A stretch of 64,000 nucleotides of DNA. Source: Metallyticus violacea (taxonomy: Eukaryota > Arthropoda > Insecta > Mantodea > Metallyticidae). The stretch covers positions 61,378,501 to 61,442,500 of the forward strand of contig CM060842.1 in the NCBI GenBank assembly GCA_030762175.1. Reading direction: 5' to 3'. Below are positions 1 to 10,947 of this stretch, piece after piece; the stretch's first letter is position 1, and each line of letters starts with the position of its first letter. The position numbers and the translations under genes were made by a program. The notes beneath the pieces were generated by a model. The model was given only the letters and a program-made list of their open reading frames with translations, did no database searches and was not told where the DNA came from.

Positions 1-215
1 TGACGTTTCTGATAATTTTTTATGTTAACAATTCACATATTGTGTAAGGAGACCATCTTGTTGAATCTAACAAAGAACATCGATGGTTATTCTAAGGCAG
101 TTATATTAAATCGGTATCTCACTGAAAATTCACGATGACGAATAGGTACAGTATTTTCGTTTTCATTACGGACGAGCGACATCTAAAAGTTTTTCCTTAT
201 TGTACTGTGCGATCG

Positions 216-231
216 CCCCCCCCCCCCCCCC
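216..231. repeat. C16 homopolymer
   Basis: An uninterrupted run of 16 C at the left border of the decayed transposon that follows. Long pure C/G runs recur in this window (1381, 4834, 35212, 41113, 41268, 49616, 52837), which is unusual for DNA this AT-rich. Confidence 0.9.
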
Positions 232-327
232 GAGTGTTTTGACTATGGACAAGTGCGCCGCTCGTTAGCGGAGTCTCGGTGATTAGGGGAGAGTAAAACA
301 ATAAAACAAATCAACAATACACATATC

Positions 328-813
328 TATCAACTGATGTATTCAAACTACCCACCTTTATTCTCCGCGCATTTTTGGCATCTCTTTAGGAAATTATTCA
401 TCAGTTCATTTTGAGAGATCAGGAAATTTTCCTCGCGAATATTATCTTTTGAGTTCTAGTATGGTGTGCGGGTTCGTCTTTTTTAATTTACTCCAGGGTT
501 AAAAATGTCAGACTGTTAAATTGGGGAACATAGGGAGTCACAAATCCCTACTAATAACTCTGTCTTGTGGAAACACATTGCGAATTGCTCTCATGGAATT
601 ATTCGCAGTGTGAGCAGTAGCAGAGTCCTGTTGAAAAAATGCATAATCACGCTAACCGATCGGTTAATTCTTTGAAAAAAGGGGTTAGTATAGTATTCAC
701 ATAAGTAACATAATTATCTGTATGCTCAAAATACTGGTCCTATGATTCTTTCACCGTTAACACACACAAACCATACATCAGACAAGCTGTGTCGTTGTAA
801 ACACACGAGGCAT
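328..813 (-). pseudogene. DUF4817-type transposase, internally deleted
   Basis: Remnant of a Tc1/mariner-superfamily DDE transposase of the type carrying an N-terminal DUF4817 helix-turn-helix. A start codon (complement of 811-813) opens with MPRVFTTTQLV, and the frame then jumps to the middle of the catalytic domain. Read with frameshifts, the rest shows the second catalytic aspartate in FFQQDSATAHTA (about 604-640), then ISRDLW, a degraded PNLTV block where the family has a PDLTP motif, and the C-terminal stretch NELMNNFLKRCQKCAENKGG just before the stop. The DNA-binding domain and first catalytic aspartate are missing, so it cannot be active. A weak inverted match between 226-241 and 919-934 may be the terminal repeats. 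Family assignment rests on motif order and spacing; the internal deletion is an inference from that order. Confidence 0.75.
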
Positions 814-1084
814 AATAGACTTTATGTGTACTGTCGAATTAACACACACCCGGTAACAGCTGTGCTACGACTGCGAGTCAGTAAGGTCAACAAGTAAGCA
901 AGCAGGCTTGCTACCCCGCCAAACGAGTGGGGGACTCATTCAAAGGAAAAACCCCGCGCCGTGGTGGAAAGCATCACTAATCGCACGATATCATTGTTGA
1001 TGTTTAAGTCTTTGTAATCGGAACGATGACGCGCTGTAACCGCAGTTTATTTGTATCGTATTAAACGCTCATTTTATGCTGAGA

Positions 1085-1322
1085 CATTTCAGTCGGTGGG
1101 CACTGTTGTACATGAAATGAAATGATCAATTGGGAAAGAATTTTTTTTTTAATGAAAGGAAGCGTCCTAGGCCCAGTTTAGGGTACCTCTCCGGCATTTG
1201 CCATTTATGAGAACTGAGATAACCTGAAAAAAACCTCAGTTAGATAGAACAGTCATGGCGGGCATCGAACCCAATACATCCCGCTCACGAATCCTGTCTT
1301 AACAATCTCGGGCACCTGTGTC
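1085..1322 (-). mobile_element. tRNA-derived SINE, family A, copy 1
   Basis: On the minus strand the element begins with a decayed tRNA-like head: an A-box region near 1300-1322 and a B-box-like GGTTCGATGCCCGCC at about 1255-1270. The central domain follows (TGAGGTTTTTTTCAGG, then GGCAAATGCCGG), and then the tail. It matches the copies at 3246, 28103, 35986 and 53588. Such SINEs are transcribed by RNA polymerase III and mobilised in trans by LINEs. This copy is clearly diverged. Confidence 0.85.
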
Positions 1323-1380
1323 GATATAACTACAGTGATTATTTTCACAACGATGCAAACCAAGATCAGGAGCTTACAAT

Positions 1381-1394
1381 GGGGGGGGGGGGGG
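1381..1394. repeat. G14 homopolymer
   Basis: A pure run of 14 G just outside the SINE head. On the minus strand it is a C-run, like the one at 216. Confidence 0.9.
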
Positions 1395-2190
1395 AAGACT
1401 ACTATAGCGACCATAATTATCCGACTTAAATATTTTATGATCTTCCTAGGAGGAATAAACACATTGATGACCATACAGCACTTGCGTTATAAAATTAAAT
1501 TTGTCGCAGTTGAATCAAATAACTACTTATTTCCGCAAATGAAGCACTAAACTATAACAGAAAAACTTCGAAAATAAAAAAAAGTTTTTGAAAAGGCAGA
1601 AGTAGACAGAAAAGTACAAAAAGGTAACACTAAAGTCTTCCTACAATATTTGATAGTTAAAGTGTATCATTTCTATACACTTAAATATTTTCTAACGAAC
1701 ACCAATAATAAAAGGCCCTTTGCCATAAATCTGAGCTCTAATAAATACTCTCCAAAAACACACTTTGATGTAAGCATTTTTGCCACTGAAGAAAGTTTAA
1801 ACTTATAAACCCAACCTTGCAAAAATGTGCTAGAGGCGATTCTGTCGAAGTCTATCATTTCTAAGAATCATTATTATATAACATAAATCACTTTTGTACC
1901 ATGAATTTTCTTTCGGAAATTTACCAGAGGCTACACAACACATCCTGCTGTTGTATTAAACGACGATGATCTGTATCTATAACAAGATAATTGCACTGTA
2001 TCAAATGAGAGAAATAAAGTGGCAAAACTATGTAAAACTGTAGACTATTTTAAGCACTTCAAGGCAATACAAATTTTTAAATGAATAAAGCCTGATCAAA
2101 AATAGCTGAAGTTAATTCTATGAGTTACCATACGAAGAATTATTATTGTTGTTTTGCAAAGTATAACATTTCTATATTTTTCAGCACCTA
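1395..2190. other. no recognised feature
   Basis: AT-rich unique-looking DNA. The short frames here show no family motif, tRNA box or repeat structure that I can recognise. Confidence 0.5.
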
Positions 2191-2194
2191 TTGA

Positions 2195-2505
2195 TGATCC
2201 AGCATCATCATCTTCTTCTCATTTGGTGCCATAGCCAGTGGGGAGCCTTGGCCTGCCGCGGCGAACTCTACATCCTCTACCTCCTTCTTACGACTTCATT
2301 GATAGAGGGCAGTATTGCAGGGGGGCATGTGATTAGCATGTCGGCATCCCACAGGTCACCTATCATGCAGTTTTCGTGATCGAAGAACGCCACCTCTCCG
2401 CAGCTTCCCAATTGACCTCACGAGGCTGAGTGGACCCGTTTCAGACCTTCCCAACTTAGAAAATTCCTAGGTAGGACCCAGAATCGAACCACAGGAGAAA
2501 AATAA
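2195..2505 (-). mobile_element. tRNA-derived SINE, family C, head truncated
   Basis: A GC-richer block. Its minus strand begins with a B-box-like GGTTCGATTCTGGGTCC (about 2475-2492) and continues into a body containing GGGTCCACTCAGCCTCGTGA, a segment typical of a widespread insect SINE body. No A-box is visible beyond 2500, so the 5' half of the tRNA head seems lost. An ATC/TTC-rich stretch at 2193-2220 forms the 3' end. The family assignment comes from memory of insect SINE bodies and the B-box position. Confidence 0.65.
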
Positions 2506-3245
2506 AATGGAAGTCGTAAATTGCTAATTTTGATTTTATAAGTATTGTCTTTCCTTAAATCATAAACCCTCTAAAAACGCTAAAATCAGCCACAACTGCA
2601 TTTTTCTTATTTTCATCATGATAGTATCTCTAGTACCGTAAATCGGCACTCTTGAAGCTTATAGTAAAGTTCCTGCCAGATGTGGAATGCTATGTTATCT
2701 TAAATAGAATGATGCAAACGAATCCCTCAGAAAAATTAATTACAAGGGGGTCAAATTTTTTCTTTCTGAGAGCTGCGCTGTGACGATCTTTCATTGAGAC
2801 ATCTTTGAACATCCTTGTGGGAATGTTTTTTCCTGTTAGAAGGTTTCGGTTTAGCAAGACCCATAACTTAAACACATCACGTAGGAAGATTCTGTCACTC
2901 TGTTCGTAGCCAGGAATAACGGCATTAATAGCGTAATATCGTTCCAGGAACGTTGACTGTATTTCCGTTCCAAAATTCTCATAGCGACCATGGCACCTGT
3001 AGTGAACATGGTAATGACTCCACAGCTGCTGCATTCCACAGCATCTTTCCTGTCTAGAATAAACTTCTCAACCAATCAAATCCACAGCTTTGGGACCTGC
3101 AAACGAATCCTCTATTTCTAGCAATTACAGATGGTAAGGATGTTTGTAAAATGTTCCACAGAACTCACCATACGTTTTATCTGAGACAGTGTCTCTACCG
3201 GTGAATTTGTTTACAAATATTTTATATGATCATTATTATTTTTTT
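2506..3245. other. no recognised feature; overlapping minus-strand frames
   Basis: Two overlapping minus-strand frames lie at 2690-3075. They show no family motif, and each would exclude the other, so I do not call a gene here. Confidence 0.5.
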
Positions 3246-3503
3246 GAATAGCGTTTAGTGGCCGTGTTTACTACTGAGTCACCACAGGCATTGGACACTT
3301 GATGAAACACAAGATGAAATGATAAACTGGAAAAGGATGTTTAAAGGAAGGAAACGTAGGGTACCTGCCCGGCATTTGCCATTTATGATTGAGGAAAACC
3401 TGGAAAAAAACCTCAGCCAGGAAGGACGATCCTGGTGGGTTTCGAACCCCAGACCTCCAGCACACGAGTCCGCGCCTTAACGACCTCGGCTACCCTTGGT
3501 GGT
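3246..3503 (-). mobile_element. tRNA-derived SINE, family A, copy 2
   Basis: A well preserved copy. On the minus strand the A-box region includes CCGAGGTCGTTAAGGCGCGG (about 3470-3490), followed by B-box GGTTCGAAACCCACC (about 3435-3450), the central domain with CTGAGGTTTTTTTCCAGG, and the GGCAAATGCCGGGCAGG segment. The 3' end lies near 3246 beside a T-rich run. Orientation is the same as in the other four family A copies. Confidence 0.9.
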
Positions 3504-5580
3504 ATATTATTTTATGAATTATTTCTTCTCGTATAAAGGAATGACAATCGACTTTCCTTTGTAAACGCATGCAGTTTATTGAAACTGTGTATATAACTTT
3601 ATAATTGAGTATCTTGAATTTTGTTCCAAAATTTTTGCTTAATGATAGATAGCTACTTGCGTGGAAATCAAGGACAAAAAGTGTTGAATGTATTTTTCTT
3701 TCCTTCCTCTTTTAGACTCTTCCTGGTGGAGTAAAACAAAGGCGTTCTCGGAATGCGTGAAAGGAAAGGTTTTGAAATCGTCTCTCTAGCGTGTTGTGAC
3801 CGTGTTAATCCAGCATCTCTTTAGAATGCATAATGCTCTATGAATATAGAGGATAAATATCTACACGAAACTTTAAAATTAATACCAAATCGTCTATCAA
3901 ATAAATCTTTAAATACTGTATCAGTTTTAATAGAGGTATCTGATACATAGACGTCACTAAGAAGAAAATTGAGTGTGCCAATGTGATTCCAATTCAAAGT
4001 TAAATATCGCTGGATATGAGATAATTAATGTGCTTAACGTTAAGAAAACTGGAAGTGTTGGCATAGGAAGAACACTTTGCCAGAGTGTAGCAGAAATACG
4101 AGTATCAACAGGATCTTTCCTGTAAGATATAAAAATAATTCCAAAAACAACAGCTCATTCCATGAAGCTACAGCTAATGATTGAAATATACTTTTGATCA
4201 TTTTTATTCTTATCCCTATCATATTCTATGTATTTTCCTTTTTACTCCGTCTACTCTTATCAGAATAACTTCCTTCTCTCCGTCAATTCATTACCACCTC
4301 TCTTATTTACAAATTTAGCTGCACTACAGCGACAGGGGTGTTTGACTCTCGCTTTCGTATTCCCCCAAACTCTCTTTCATGCAAGTTTTCTTCAAAACAG
4401 TTTCCTTTTTTTCCTGTTCCATATTTTAATTTGCTGTTTCATTTTAGCCTTGCGTGTTCCCCTTGCGTATTCTTCTACGGTATTAACACGACCGCGACCT
4501 CCTTCATAGGCGGCGAAACTTTTTAAAGATCTAATTAAATTACGAACTCGTTTTTCTGTAACACCAGTTTCGTAACTTTCCAAAATCACATTCGCTTCGG
4601 ATGTCCTCCGAATCACACCTCTCATTACAAAAAATGTAGCAAAGCATCAATGAATCTCTAACTAAAGGCTCAACTTTCTTCCAGTTTGCAGTCAAGTGGC
4701 TTGTAAAATATTAATAGATAGGACCCGAATTTGATGACTTTGCATCCTTTTTTCATGGCACAAAAGCAATGCTGTGTTGAAAATAAACGAGTCTCATACC
4801 ATCTTGAGTGAAATTAAATAATTTTTATACATTCCCCCCCCCCCACACTCATTTTTTGCTTTTTCTCTTGAATATACCATTTGTATAGTATTAATGCCAT
4901 TTTAATGTACAAATCAAAATTCTTATTTATTGCATCATTCCTCAAACGTTAAACTTCTGGAATCTTTAGAAATAAACTGTTCACATTTACTAGAAATATG
5001 TGAACATATTTCTGCTCTATATATTTTGTTTCAAACATAGACTGATTTCACTACAGGTATTCATTTCTTTGTTAATGCCTGAAAGACAAGTATTTCTCTT
5101 TATAGAGTGTGAGGTTGTAAGGACCTGCTACTTATTGTTTGGGGGTCTTACCTGCAGGCCCTACAGTACCTTCACGTTCTATTCTGCATCTACAATTAAA
5201 TGTTTTATCTTGTGTGTTAGTCAAGTGTTGAAACACGGCGGGAGTAAAAAAGTACTTGCGCAAAATTAAAGCAGTTGGTTACGGAGTGGCACTGTGCTTT
5301 CAACTGAAGGCTATATTCTATAATGTAAAATTTCAGCAGAATAGAAATGCATCATCGACTAGTACGTAAATATGAGATCTTGAAGTACAGAGACAAATAA
5401 AAAAGTAACAATAGTTTCTCGGGCACTGCAGTGATACGAGTTCAATAAATACACAACTTTCAAGAATCTTGTACCAGATAACCATAACTGAAACTCTATG
5501 CAAGGTACCAGTGAGAAATAGTGGTTTACGAATCATTGGACTAAATGAATTGATTTACATGGTAACTATGTTGAAAAATT
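3504..5580. other. no recognised feature; C11 run at 4834-4844
   Basis: AT-rich DNA with an 11-base C run at 4834-4844. A lysine/arginine-rich minus-strand frame at 4392-4625 has no motif that I recognise. No tRNA box or transposase motif was seen. Confidence 0.5.
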
Positions 5581-5582
5581 GA

Positions 5583-5592
5583 TAAATAAATA

Positions 5593-5643
<51 letters not shown>
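5583..5643. repeat. (TAA)n microsatellite
   Basis: About 20 units of TAA/AAT, interrupted only at the start by TAAA units, directly followed by a mariner end. Confidence 0.95.
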
Positions 5644-5644
<1 letters not shown>

Positions 5645-5654
5645 ATTTTTCTTC

Positions 5655-5688
5655 GTCAGGCCGAGAACTTTTAGAACGCCTTTCATAT
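5655..5688 (+). mobile_element. solo mariner 3' terminal sequence
   Basis: GTCAGGCCGAGAACTTTTA followed by GAACGCC and a TTA target matches the 3' terminus of the decayed mariner at 31451-31482 at most positions. No transposase lies upstream. The sequence before it is an A/T-rich microsatellite, so only the terminal repeat survives here. Confidence 0.7.
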
Positions 5689-6051
5689 TAACAGAATTAA
5701 ATTTAATTCTCTGGACCAGTTTAATTAAAGCTGGTTTAATTACTCTGAATTTAATTTGCTCAGAAGTACGTGTAGCCTAATTTTCAAGGCCTACCGTTGT
5801 TCATATGTTGTATGAGTTACAATCTCAGTTGATGTTTTTTACTTGTAATTTGTCATTATCTGTCATAAATATTTAATGATTATCCCAATTAAGACCAATA
5901 ATGGCCTCGAGTGCAACGTCGTACTTTTCATAGATTTCATTTTAAACCCAATACTACGTTACCATATGAGAGAGCAGCTTTAGAAGTGATCAATAGCATG
6001 TGATTTTCAAAATGAAGCTTCACCTTATTTCATTCCGTTGGTTCTGTTACA

Positions 6052-6345
6052 GGGCCAAGTTGTGTGGAGTGGCAGTGGCTGCCCTTTGGAAAAGTTTCCA
6101 CCCCGGCTTCTTGTATGGAAGCAGCCCTTCTGAGGGGCTAAAACTCATTGGGAGAGACTCGCCATAGTTGGAGTGTTCTGTCTGGAAAATGTTAGGAACC
6201 CTATGTCGGCGCCTCACCGTTCTTGGATCCTGGACACCTAATGTCTGCCTTCCATTATCCCTTTCTCCCAGGGGTATACAGGCACAAACGATCAGCTGTT
6301 GAGAAAGGCTGAAGTACCGAAATACCCTCGTCTATCCAATCCAAT
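6052..6345. repeat. GC-richer block, possible SINE body
   Basis: About 290 bp much richer in GC than its surroundings. It ends with CTATCCAATCCAATCGCA and lies between AT-rich flanks. It has the size and composition of a SINE body, but I cannot find both promoter boxes. It may be a 5'-truncated SINE or an unrelated unit. Confidence 0.35.
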
Positions 6346-6439
6346 CGCATTTTCATTAGAAATGAAATTTGTATCAAAAGACAGGAAAAAAATTGGCAAG
6401 AAAAGAAATTGTGTTCATATCACTTAGCGAAAACCTCAG

Positions 6440-6790
6440 AAAAACAAGTTAATCCAAGACACTGAACTGAAACAGGAAATACCAATGTCAGTCACAAGTC
6501 CTACTATATTTGCATATAGCCTAAAAAGTACACTGTACTCAAATACTGAAGTAATATACATGTGCACTCAACATCATTATCATCACTTTGGCTACTACTG
6601 TATCACATATTTAAGTAAATGTAAATGTAATTACAAGAGCATGCCAATATGAATTTGTAAGCTACAAGAGTAGAACACACTAAACACCCATACACTTGTA
6701 ATGCATTAGATAATACTTTTTGTGGAATAGGACCCTGGTGGAAAACTTTACCACTTGTAAAAGAACTTAAAAAGTTCTACACTTTATATC
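6440..6790 (+). repeat. dispersed repeat R4, copy a
   Basis: Shares colinear segments with 37380-37760, for example GTCAGTCACAAGTCCT against GTCAGTTATAAGTCCT, a CACTGTACT segment, and an ATCACATA segment with similar spacing. The match is old. No coding motif was seen, so class is unknown. Confidence 0.45.
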
Positions 6791-7669
6791 AAGAATAAAT
6801 ATAGTGGTAGCCATGGTCGTCAATTTATGTATTTTTCTTCCTTAACAAAAGAAGGCATTAGAAAAGCAAATAGAAACCTACAATGTTTCAAATGAATGCA
6901 TTCATTAAAATTGAAACAGTGATTGCAGTACTGGGAACATGAGTTTACGTTGATATCAGTGTAACAGACACCAGGTGCAATGAGAGCTCTTTAGCGACAC
7001 ATAATCCCTGATTAATAAATGCCTATCACACAGTTTGCCCTTGGCTTTATAAGAGCATCGGGCTGGAGGATTTCCTAGAAAATCCAGGATTAAACATGGG
7101 AAAGAGTTAAACCTCCATCAAAGCAAAACGACTGGAATGGCAATAAAATCTTCGCATAAATATTCGCTTTTGTATTCACAGGTTGCACAACAAGGAACTC
7201 TGAGCCCTGCTTGATGTGCCCCATGTTATTTCGCAGTTTGATGAAATCGCATTTAACTTGGATTAAGTAACCAAATTCATACCATATTTTTCGTTTCGTG
7301 CAAATACGTGTATGCATCAAACACGATTCTGTTTCAACGTTATGGTAAGAGAATATCTTGAATATTGGAGGAATTCTAAATTTAGTTGCAATATTGGTTC
7401 TTGTAACAACTAAAAACTTCTGTTTTAAATTTCTACTATTTTCAGCTTTGGAACAGTACGTGACTAAAATGGGACGATGGCGAGCACTGTACCCTCAGAA
7501 AACATAAATAAATAAAAATAAATAATATCTGCCAATTTACAAATAATTCATTGTGTACGAAAACTAACTTCTCTGAGAGTATCGAACAAGAAACTTTTAC
7601 ATTGTATCAATAATACGATGTATTTATATTTTAATTAAAATATAATTACAATGACTATTTTACTTACGT
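6791..7669. other. no recognised feature
   Basis: AT-rich DNA with no supported gene or repeat. A minus-strand frame at 7090-7320 shows no recognisable motif. Confidence 0.5.
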
Positions 7670-7920
7670 GACGTCATTTTTAAACCGGCCAATGGAACCA
7701 AACGAAAAGTTTAATTCTGTGACCAATCAAAGGTCACAAAATTGAAACTATGGAAAAAAAAATTATCAAACCCGTTTTACCACCCGACGTGCATTTGTCT
7801 TGTGGTCAGTGTAGCCAACTCTATACCTCTACTAAATAATTTCTGAGCATGCATCACAGACCACTTTTCTGTTTTTTCAGTAATACTGTAAATATAATTA
7901 ACTTGATGTGTATTCACTCA

Positions 7921-7922
<2 letters not shown>

Positions 7923-7957
<35 letters not shown>
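7923..7957. repeat. T35 homopolymer
   Basis: 35 consecutive T inside R1 copy a. The inverted copy has only a short T-rich stretch at the equivalent place, so this run expanded after the copies separated. Confidence 0.95.
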
Positions 7958-7959
<2 letters not shown>

Positions 7960-8447
7960 GTATTCTGCCAAACAGTCTGAAATTGTTTTGTAAATTATGT
8001 AACAATATCTGCCTAAGCAACTATAACTTTTAATAAACAGGTTGTTCAGAATGGTAAAATGTTCTCTCTGTTTCGTTTTTCTCAGCTGCTATTAGTAAGT
8101 CCAAAGGTAGTGACTGTAACAGTCGACTTTCGTCTATTTCATTCTCACGGTTTCTGAATAGGCAGGTATTCATAAGTGAATATAACATTTTACACAATTA
8201 TTAATAATCCGTGCGCTAATTTCAAATATGTATTACTTCTATTCTTATATTATTCATGAAACAGTCCTAATTCCGTATTTGGCTCTTTTCTATTGGCATT
8301 ACTGACAATCGACATTCGTCTGTTGATAATCAAAAACTTGATAAACTTTACGAATCAAGACAAATTGACATTTGTCTGATTCGTCAAGTTTAGGGGATAT
8401 ACACTTAAAATTTTGTTCGTGAAATAGTCCTAATTAATATCACTGGA

Positions 8448-8492
8448 GGGTCTGAGCTATCCAGATACATTTTTATCGGCAATCTCAGACCC
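8448..8492. other. terminal hairpin of R1 copy a
   Basis: GGGTCTGAG at 8448-8456 pairs with CTCAGACCC at 8484-8492. An inner stem GATA/TATC is separated from the outer stem by an asymmetric bulge that is also present in the second copy (43580-43640). Confidence 0.8.
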
Positions 8493-8699
8493 TTTTGTGA
8501 TAATGACCGTTTATCGCATATTTCTAGTACAAGCAGTACGGACGAGATAAGAAAAATCTTTAGAACTTTATCAGTTTCGAAAAATGTAGCAAATATTAAA
8601 TTGGGAACCGATAGAATTTGTTATTGTCACTACCTTACGTACTTAGGACAATTAATTTTGTATCTTAATTGACTATGGTGTCATTTTCCTTCCTTTTAA

Positions 8700-9870
8700 G
8701 GATTGCTATCCCGTTCCGGGGCTAATTGTATTCTTCCATCTTCTTCTTGGACTACCCAGGTCACGTTTCCCAATAGGTTGATAAAAAAAAATGTATTCTT
8801 ACTGTGGTAGTCTGTCTGCGGTCATTGCCAGTTTCTCTGATAGTAGTCTTTAATATTCTTATTTTTAGTTTTTCTCTTATTTCACACCTTTTCTTTCTCG
8901 TATCTTATTTCCACTCTTAGGAGTCTCGTTTGTGCCGCTTTAATTTGCTTCTGATCCTGAACTCTTAGGATCCATGGTTCGCTACCATGTAGAAATATAC
9001 GATTTGATAGGACATTATGGAATCTAATTTGCACATTCTTAGTCATATTTGTTCCAAAATATTATTCCATTTGTTCTGTTATTTTTGTGTATATGTTCTT
9101 CCAAATCTAAATTAATTTTATAATTAGTTATAACACATCCCAGATATTTGAAGGTTTGCACCTGCTCTATATTGTGTTCTTCGATCACTTTTTTCGCTTT
9201 CCTCATTGATTTGCCCTCCATTACCAATACTTTTATTTTATTACAACATATCTCCACATTATATCCTTTTATTATATTATTTAATTTTGTTATATAACAT
9301 TGGATGTAGTCTTCTTAACCAGCCAATAGGACCTCATTATCCGCAACATGTCATAATACCCTTATTTATTTCCAGCTGTACACCTTTTGGCTCTGTTAAT
9401 TTCCACACTTCCAAACTTTTATTTATATAAATATCAAATAAAAGAGGAAAGAGTGCACACCTTGTCGTAGTTTTGTATTTAACTTAGTACTCAAATTTCA
9501 TTTATTTTTATTTTGCATTCTAATTTTGATTGCAGTTTGATCGTATAAGGACTTACATGGTTTTTATAATCTCCTAATATATTCCAATGTTTGGATCTAC
9601 TTACTTTATCATATACTTATGTGTAATCTACAAAAACGAGAAATAATGATAAATTGTATTCTATAATTTCCCAGTAATTTGTTTTATTGCACAAATAGCA
9701 CCTCCCTTTATGGAATCCACACTGTTCTTACAGCAATACTTTTTCACTATTGGTTGTATCTTACTCATTGTTATATTTGCAACATTTTACACCCTGAATT
9801 TAGAAGAAAAATTCCTCAATAATCGCAACATCTATGTTTATCGCCTTTTTATATATATATTAAATATTTC
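8700..9870 (-). pseudogene. LINE reverse transcriptase, C-terminal part
   Basis: Reading the minus strand across frameshifts shows KGDKHRCCDYWGI (about 9800-9850), EQCGFHKGR, LVFVDYT then VYDKVSRSKHW (about 9590-9640), a QG-TLS-LFDIYI block, ADNEVLLAG at 9318-9346 (the catalytic YADD motif with the second D changed to N), CNKIKVLVMEGK, and FKYLGCVIT at 9110-9150. An uninterrupted 72-residue frame at 9039-9257 covers the last blocks. The order is that of a non-LTR reverse transcriptase palm and thumb. The catalytic change and multiple stops make it dead. Confidence 0.85.
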
Positions 9871-9874
9871 GGCT

Positions 9875-9886
9875 GTCTTACATTCC
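9875..9886. repeat. SINE target-site duplication, left copy
   Basis: GTCTTACATTCC, identical to 10147-10158. The pair brackets the SINE inserted in the LINE. Confidence 0.9.
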
Positions 9887-10146
9887 TTTTTTTTTTTTTT
9901 GATTGATTTATTTATGGACGCTCTTTAACATCTCAGGTCATCAGCGTCCCATTCAACTCAGGGCGTGAAACGGCCGACAAATTTTGCTCAGAGGCCTCTC
10001 TTTCAGGCTTGAGGTTCTTTATCGTGCCGTAAATGTACGACACGGGACCCACGGCTTTACTTCCCTTCCGAAGGAAGCCATACTTAGGAATTTTACGCCC
10101 GAAAAAGTCCATTGGTTCTGGCCGGGTTCGAACCCGCGATCTTGGG
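9887..10146 (-). mobile_element. tRNA-derived SINE, family B, copy 1, 5'-truncated
   Basis: Matches the full copy at 56277-56570 from the B-box to the tail. On the minus strand it starts at CCCCAAGATCGCGGGTTCG, within the tRNA-like head, so the A-box half is absent. The body continues to GGACGCTGATGACCTGAGAT, TTAAAGAGCGTCCATAAATA and an A-rich tail. A perfect 12-bp duplication on both sides shows that the copy integrated already truncated, by target-primed reverse transcription. Without an A-box it is unlikely to be transcribed from its own promoter. Confidence 0.93.
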
Positions 10147-10158
10147 GTCTTACATTCC
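10147..10158. repeat. SINE target-site duplication, right copy
   Basis: GTCTTACATTCC, the second copy of the 12-bp duplication. The LINE reading (WS-GCTP-ECKTA) continues across the pair when the SINE is ignored. Confidence 0.9.
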
Positions 10159-10940
10159 GTTGGTGTGCATCCTGTACTCCATATATTATTTAATAATTGG
10201 ATCCTCACCTTTTTAAATGTTGGGTTTCCATATTAATTCCATCAGTTCCAGGAGTTTTCCTATCATTTGCTTCTATTAGAACCTCTTTTAACTCTTTTAT
10301 TATGGTTTTATTGTACTCATTGACATGTACATACCCACTATGTAATTCGCTTCTCATTTACAATAATTTCTTGTAGTATTCATGCCATTGTTTTTCTCAT
10401 ATTATATCCATTTTGACCTTATCTTGTATTTTTAAACTCTTAAATGTTTTGAAACGAAGTCTTTTAGAATCCTAGCATCATAATCCAATCTTTTTACAAA
10501 CGTTTCCCATTATCCTCTCTGAAATAGGCTAGTCAACTTTCTTCTTTTTTTTTTTTTTTTTTTTAATAAGTCTCTTGCGACTTACTACTAATATTTTTTA
10601 AATAGGATTCGTTTTTTTTTCTTGTATACATTTATTTAATTCTTCATTCCATATATTAAGTTTATTGAATTTCCTTATAGAGGGATATGCTAATACTTCT
10701 TCTGAAGTTTTTATTATTACATTATTTTCCAACCCTAATTTATATCTCCTACCCTCCCTTTAATATTTTTGTATAATCTGGTTTTATATAATTGCTAGAT
10801 TCTTCTAATAATTGTATTTTAAGTCTTATTTTTGACTTGTTTCCTTACCTCTCTTTTTGCTTTACATGCTTCTTAGGCACTTTAACTAAATAGGGACCAG
10901 TATCTGCTTTTTTCTCCTCGATAACTTTTAGAATCTGTAA
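10159..10940 (-). pseudogene. LINE linker and N-terminal reverse transcriptase region
   Basis: Joins the endonuclease to the reverse transcriptase of the same LINE. The minus strand reads FNKLNIWNEELNKCIQEKK (about 10610-10670), as in the region before the RT domain of many LINEs. The rest is broken by stops. A T19 run near 10546 and other homopolymers disrupt it. Confidence 0.6.
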
Positions 10941-10947
10941 TATAAGG

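Larger units (their letters stand above)
7670..8530 (+). mobile_element. unnamed repeat R1, copy a
   Basis: A ~0.9 kb unit that reappears inverted at 43560-44480. Shared segments in order include GCATTTGTCTTGTGGTCAGT, TTCAGAATGGTAAAATGTT, GTCGACTTTCG, TATTGGCATT with GACAATCGACATT, GTGAAATAGTCCTAAT, and a terminal hairpin bracketed by GGGTCTGAG and CTCAGACCC. This copy carries a 35-base T run where the other has a short T-rich segment. In both copies an ATG opens MVKC and runs into TTTTTCTCAG, which resembles a splice acceptor. MVKC followed by serine-rich sequence is loosely reminiscent of a THAP finger start, but that is a guess. The class is unknown. Confidence 0.7.

Noticed and set aside
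2690..3075. Overlapping minus-strand frames of 114 and 74 residues
   Set aside because: No family motif, no splice context, and they overlap in different frames; consistent with chance.
4392..4625. Basic 77-residue minus-strand frame
   Set aside because: Charge-rich and open, but without any recognisable domain or neighbouring exon.
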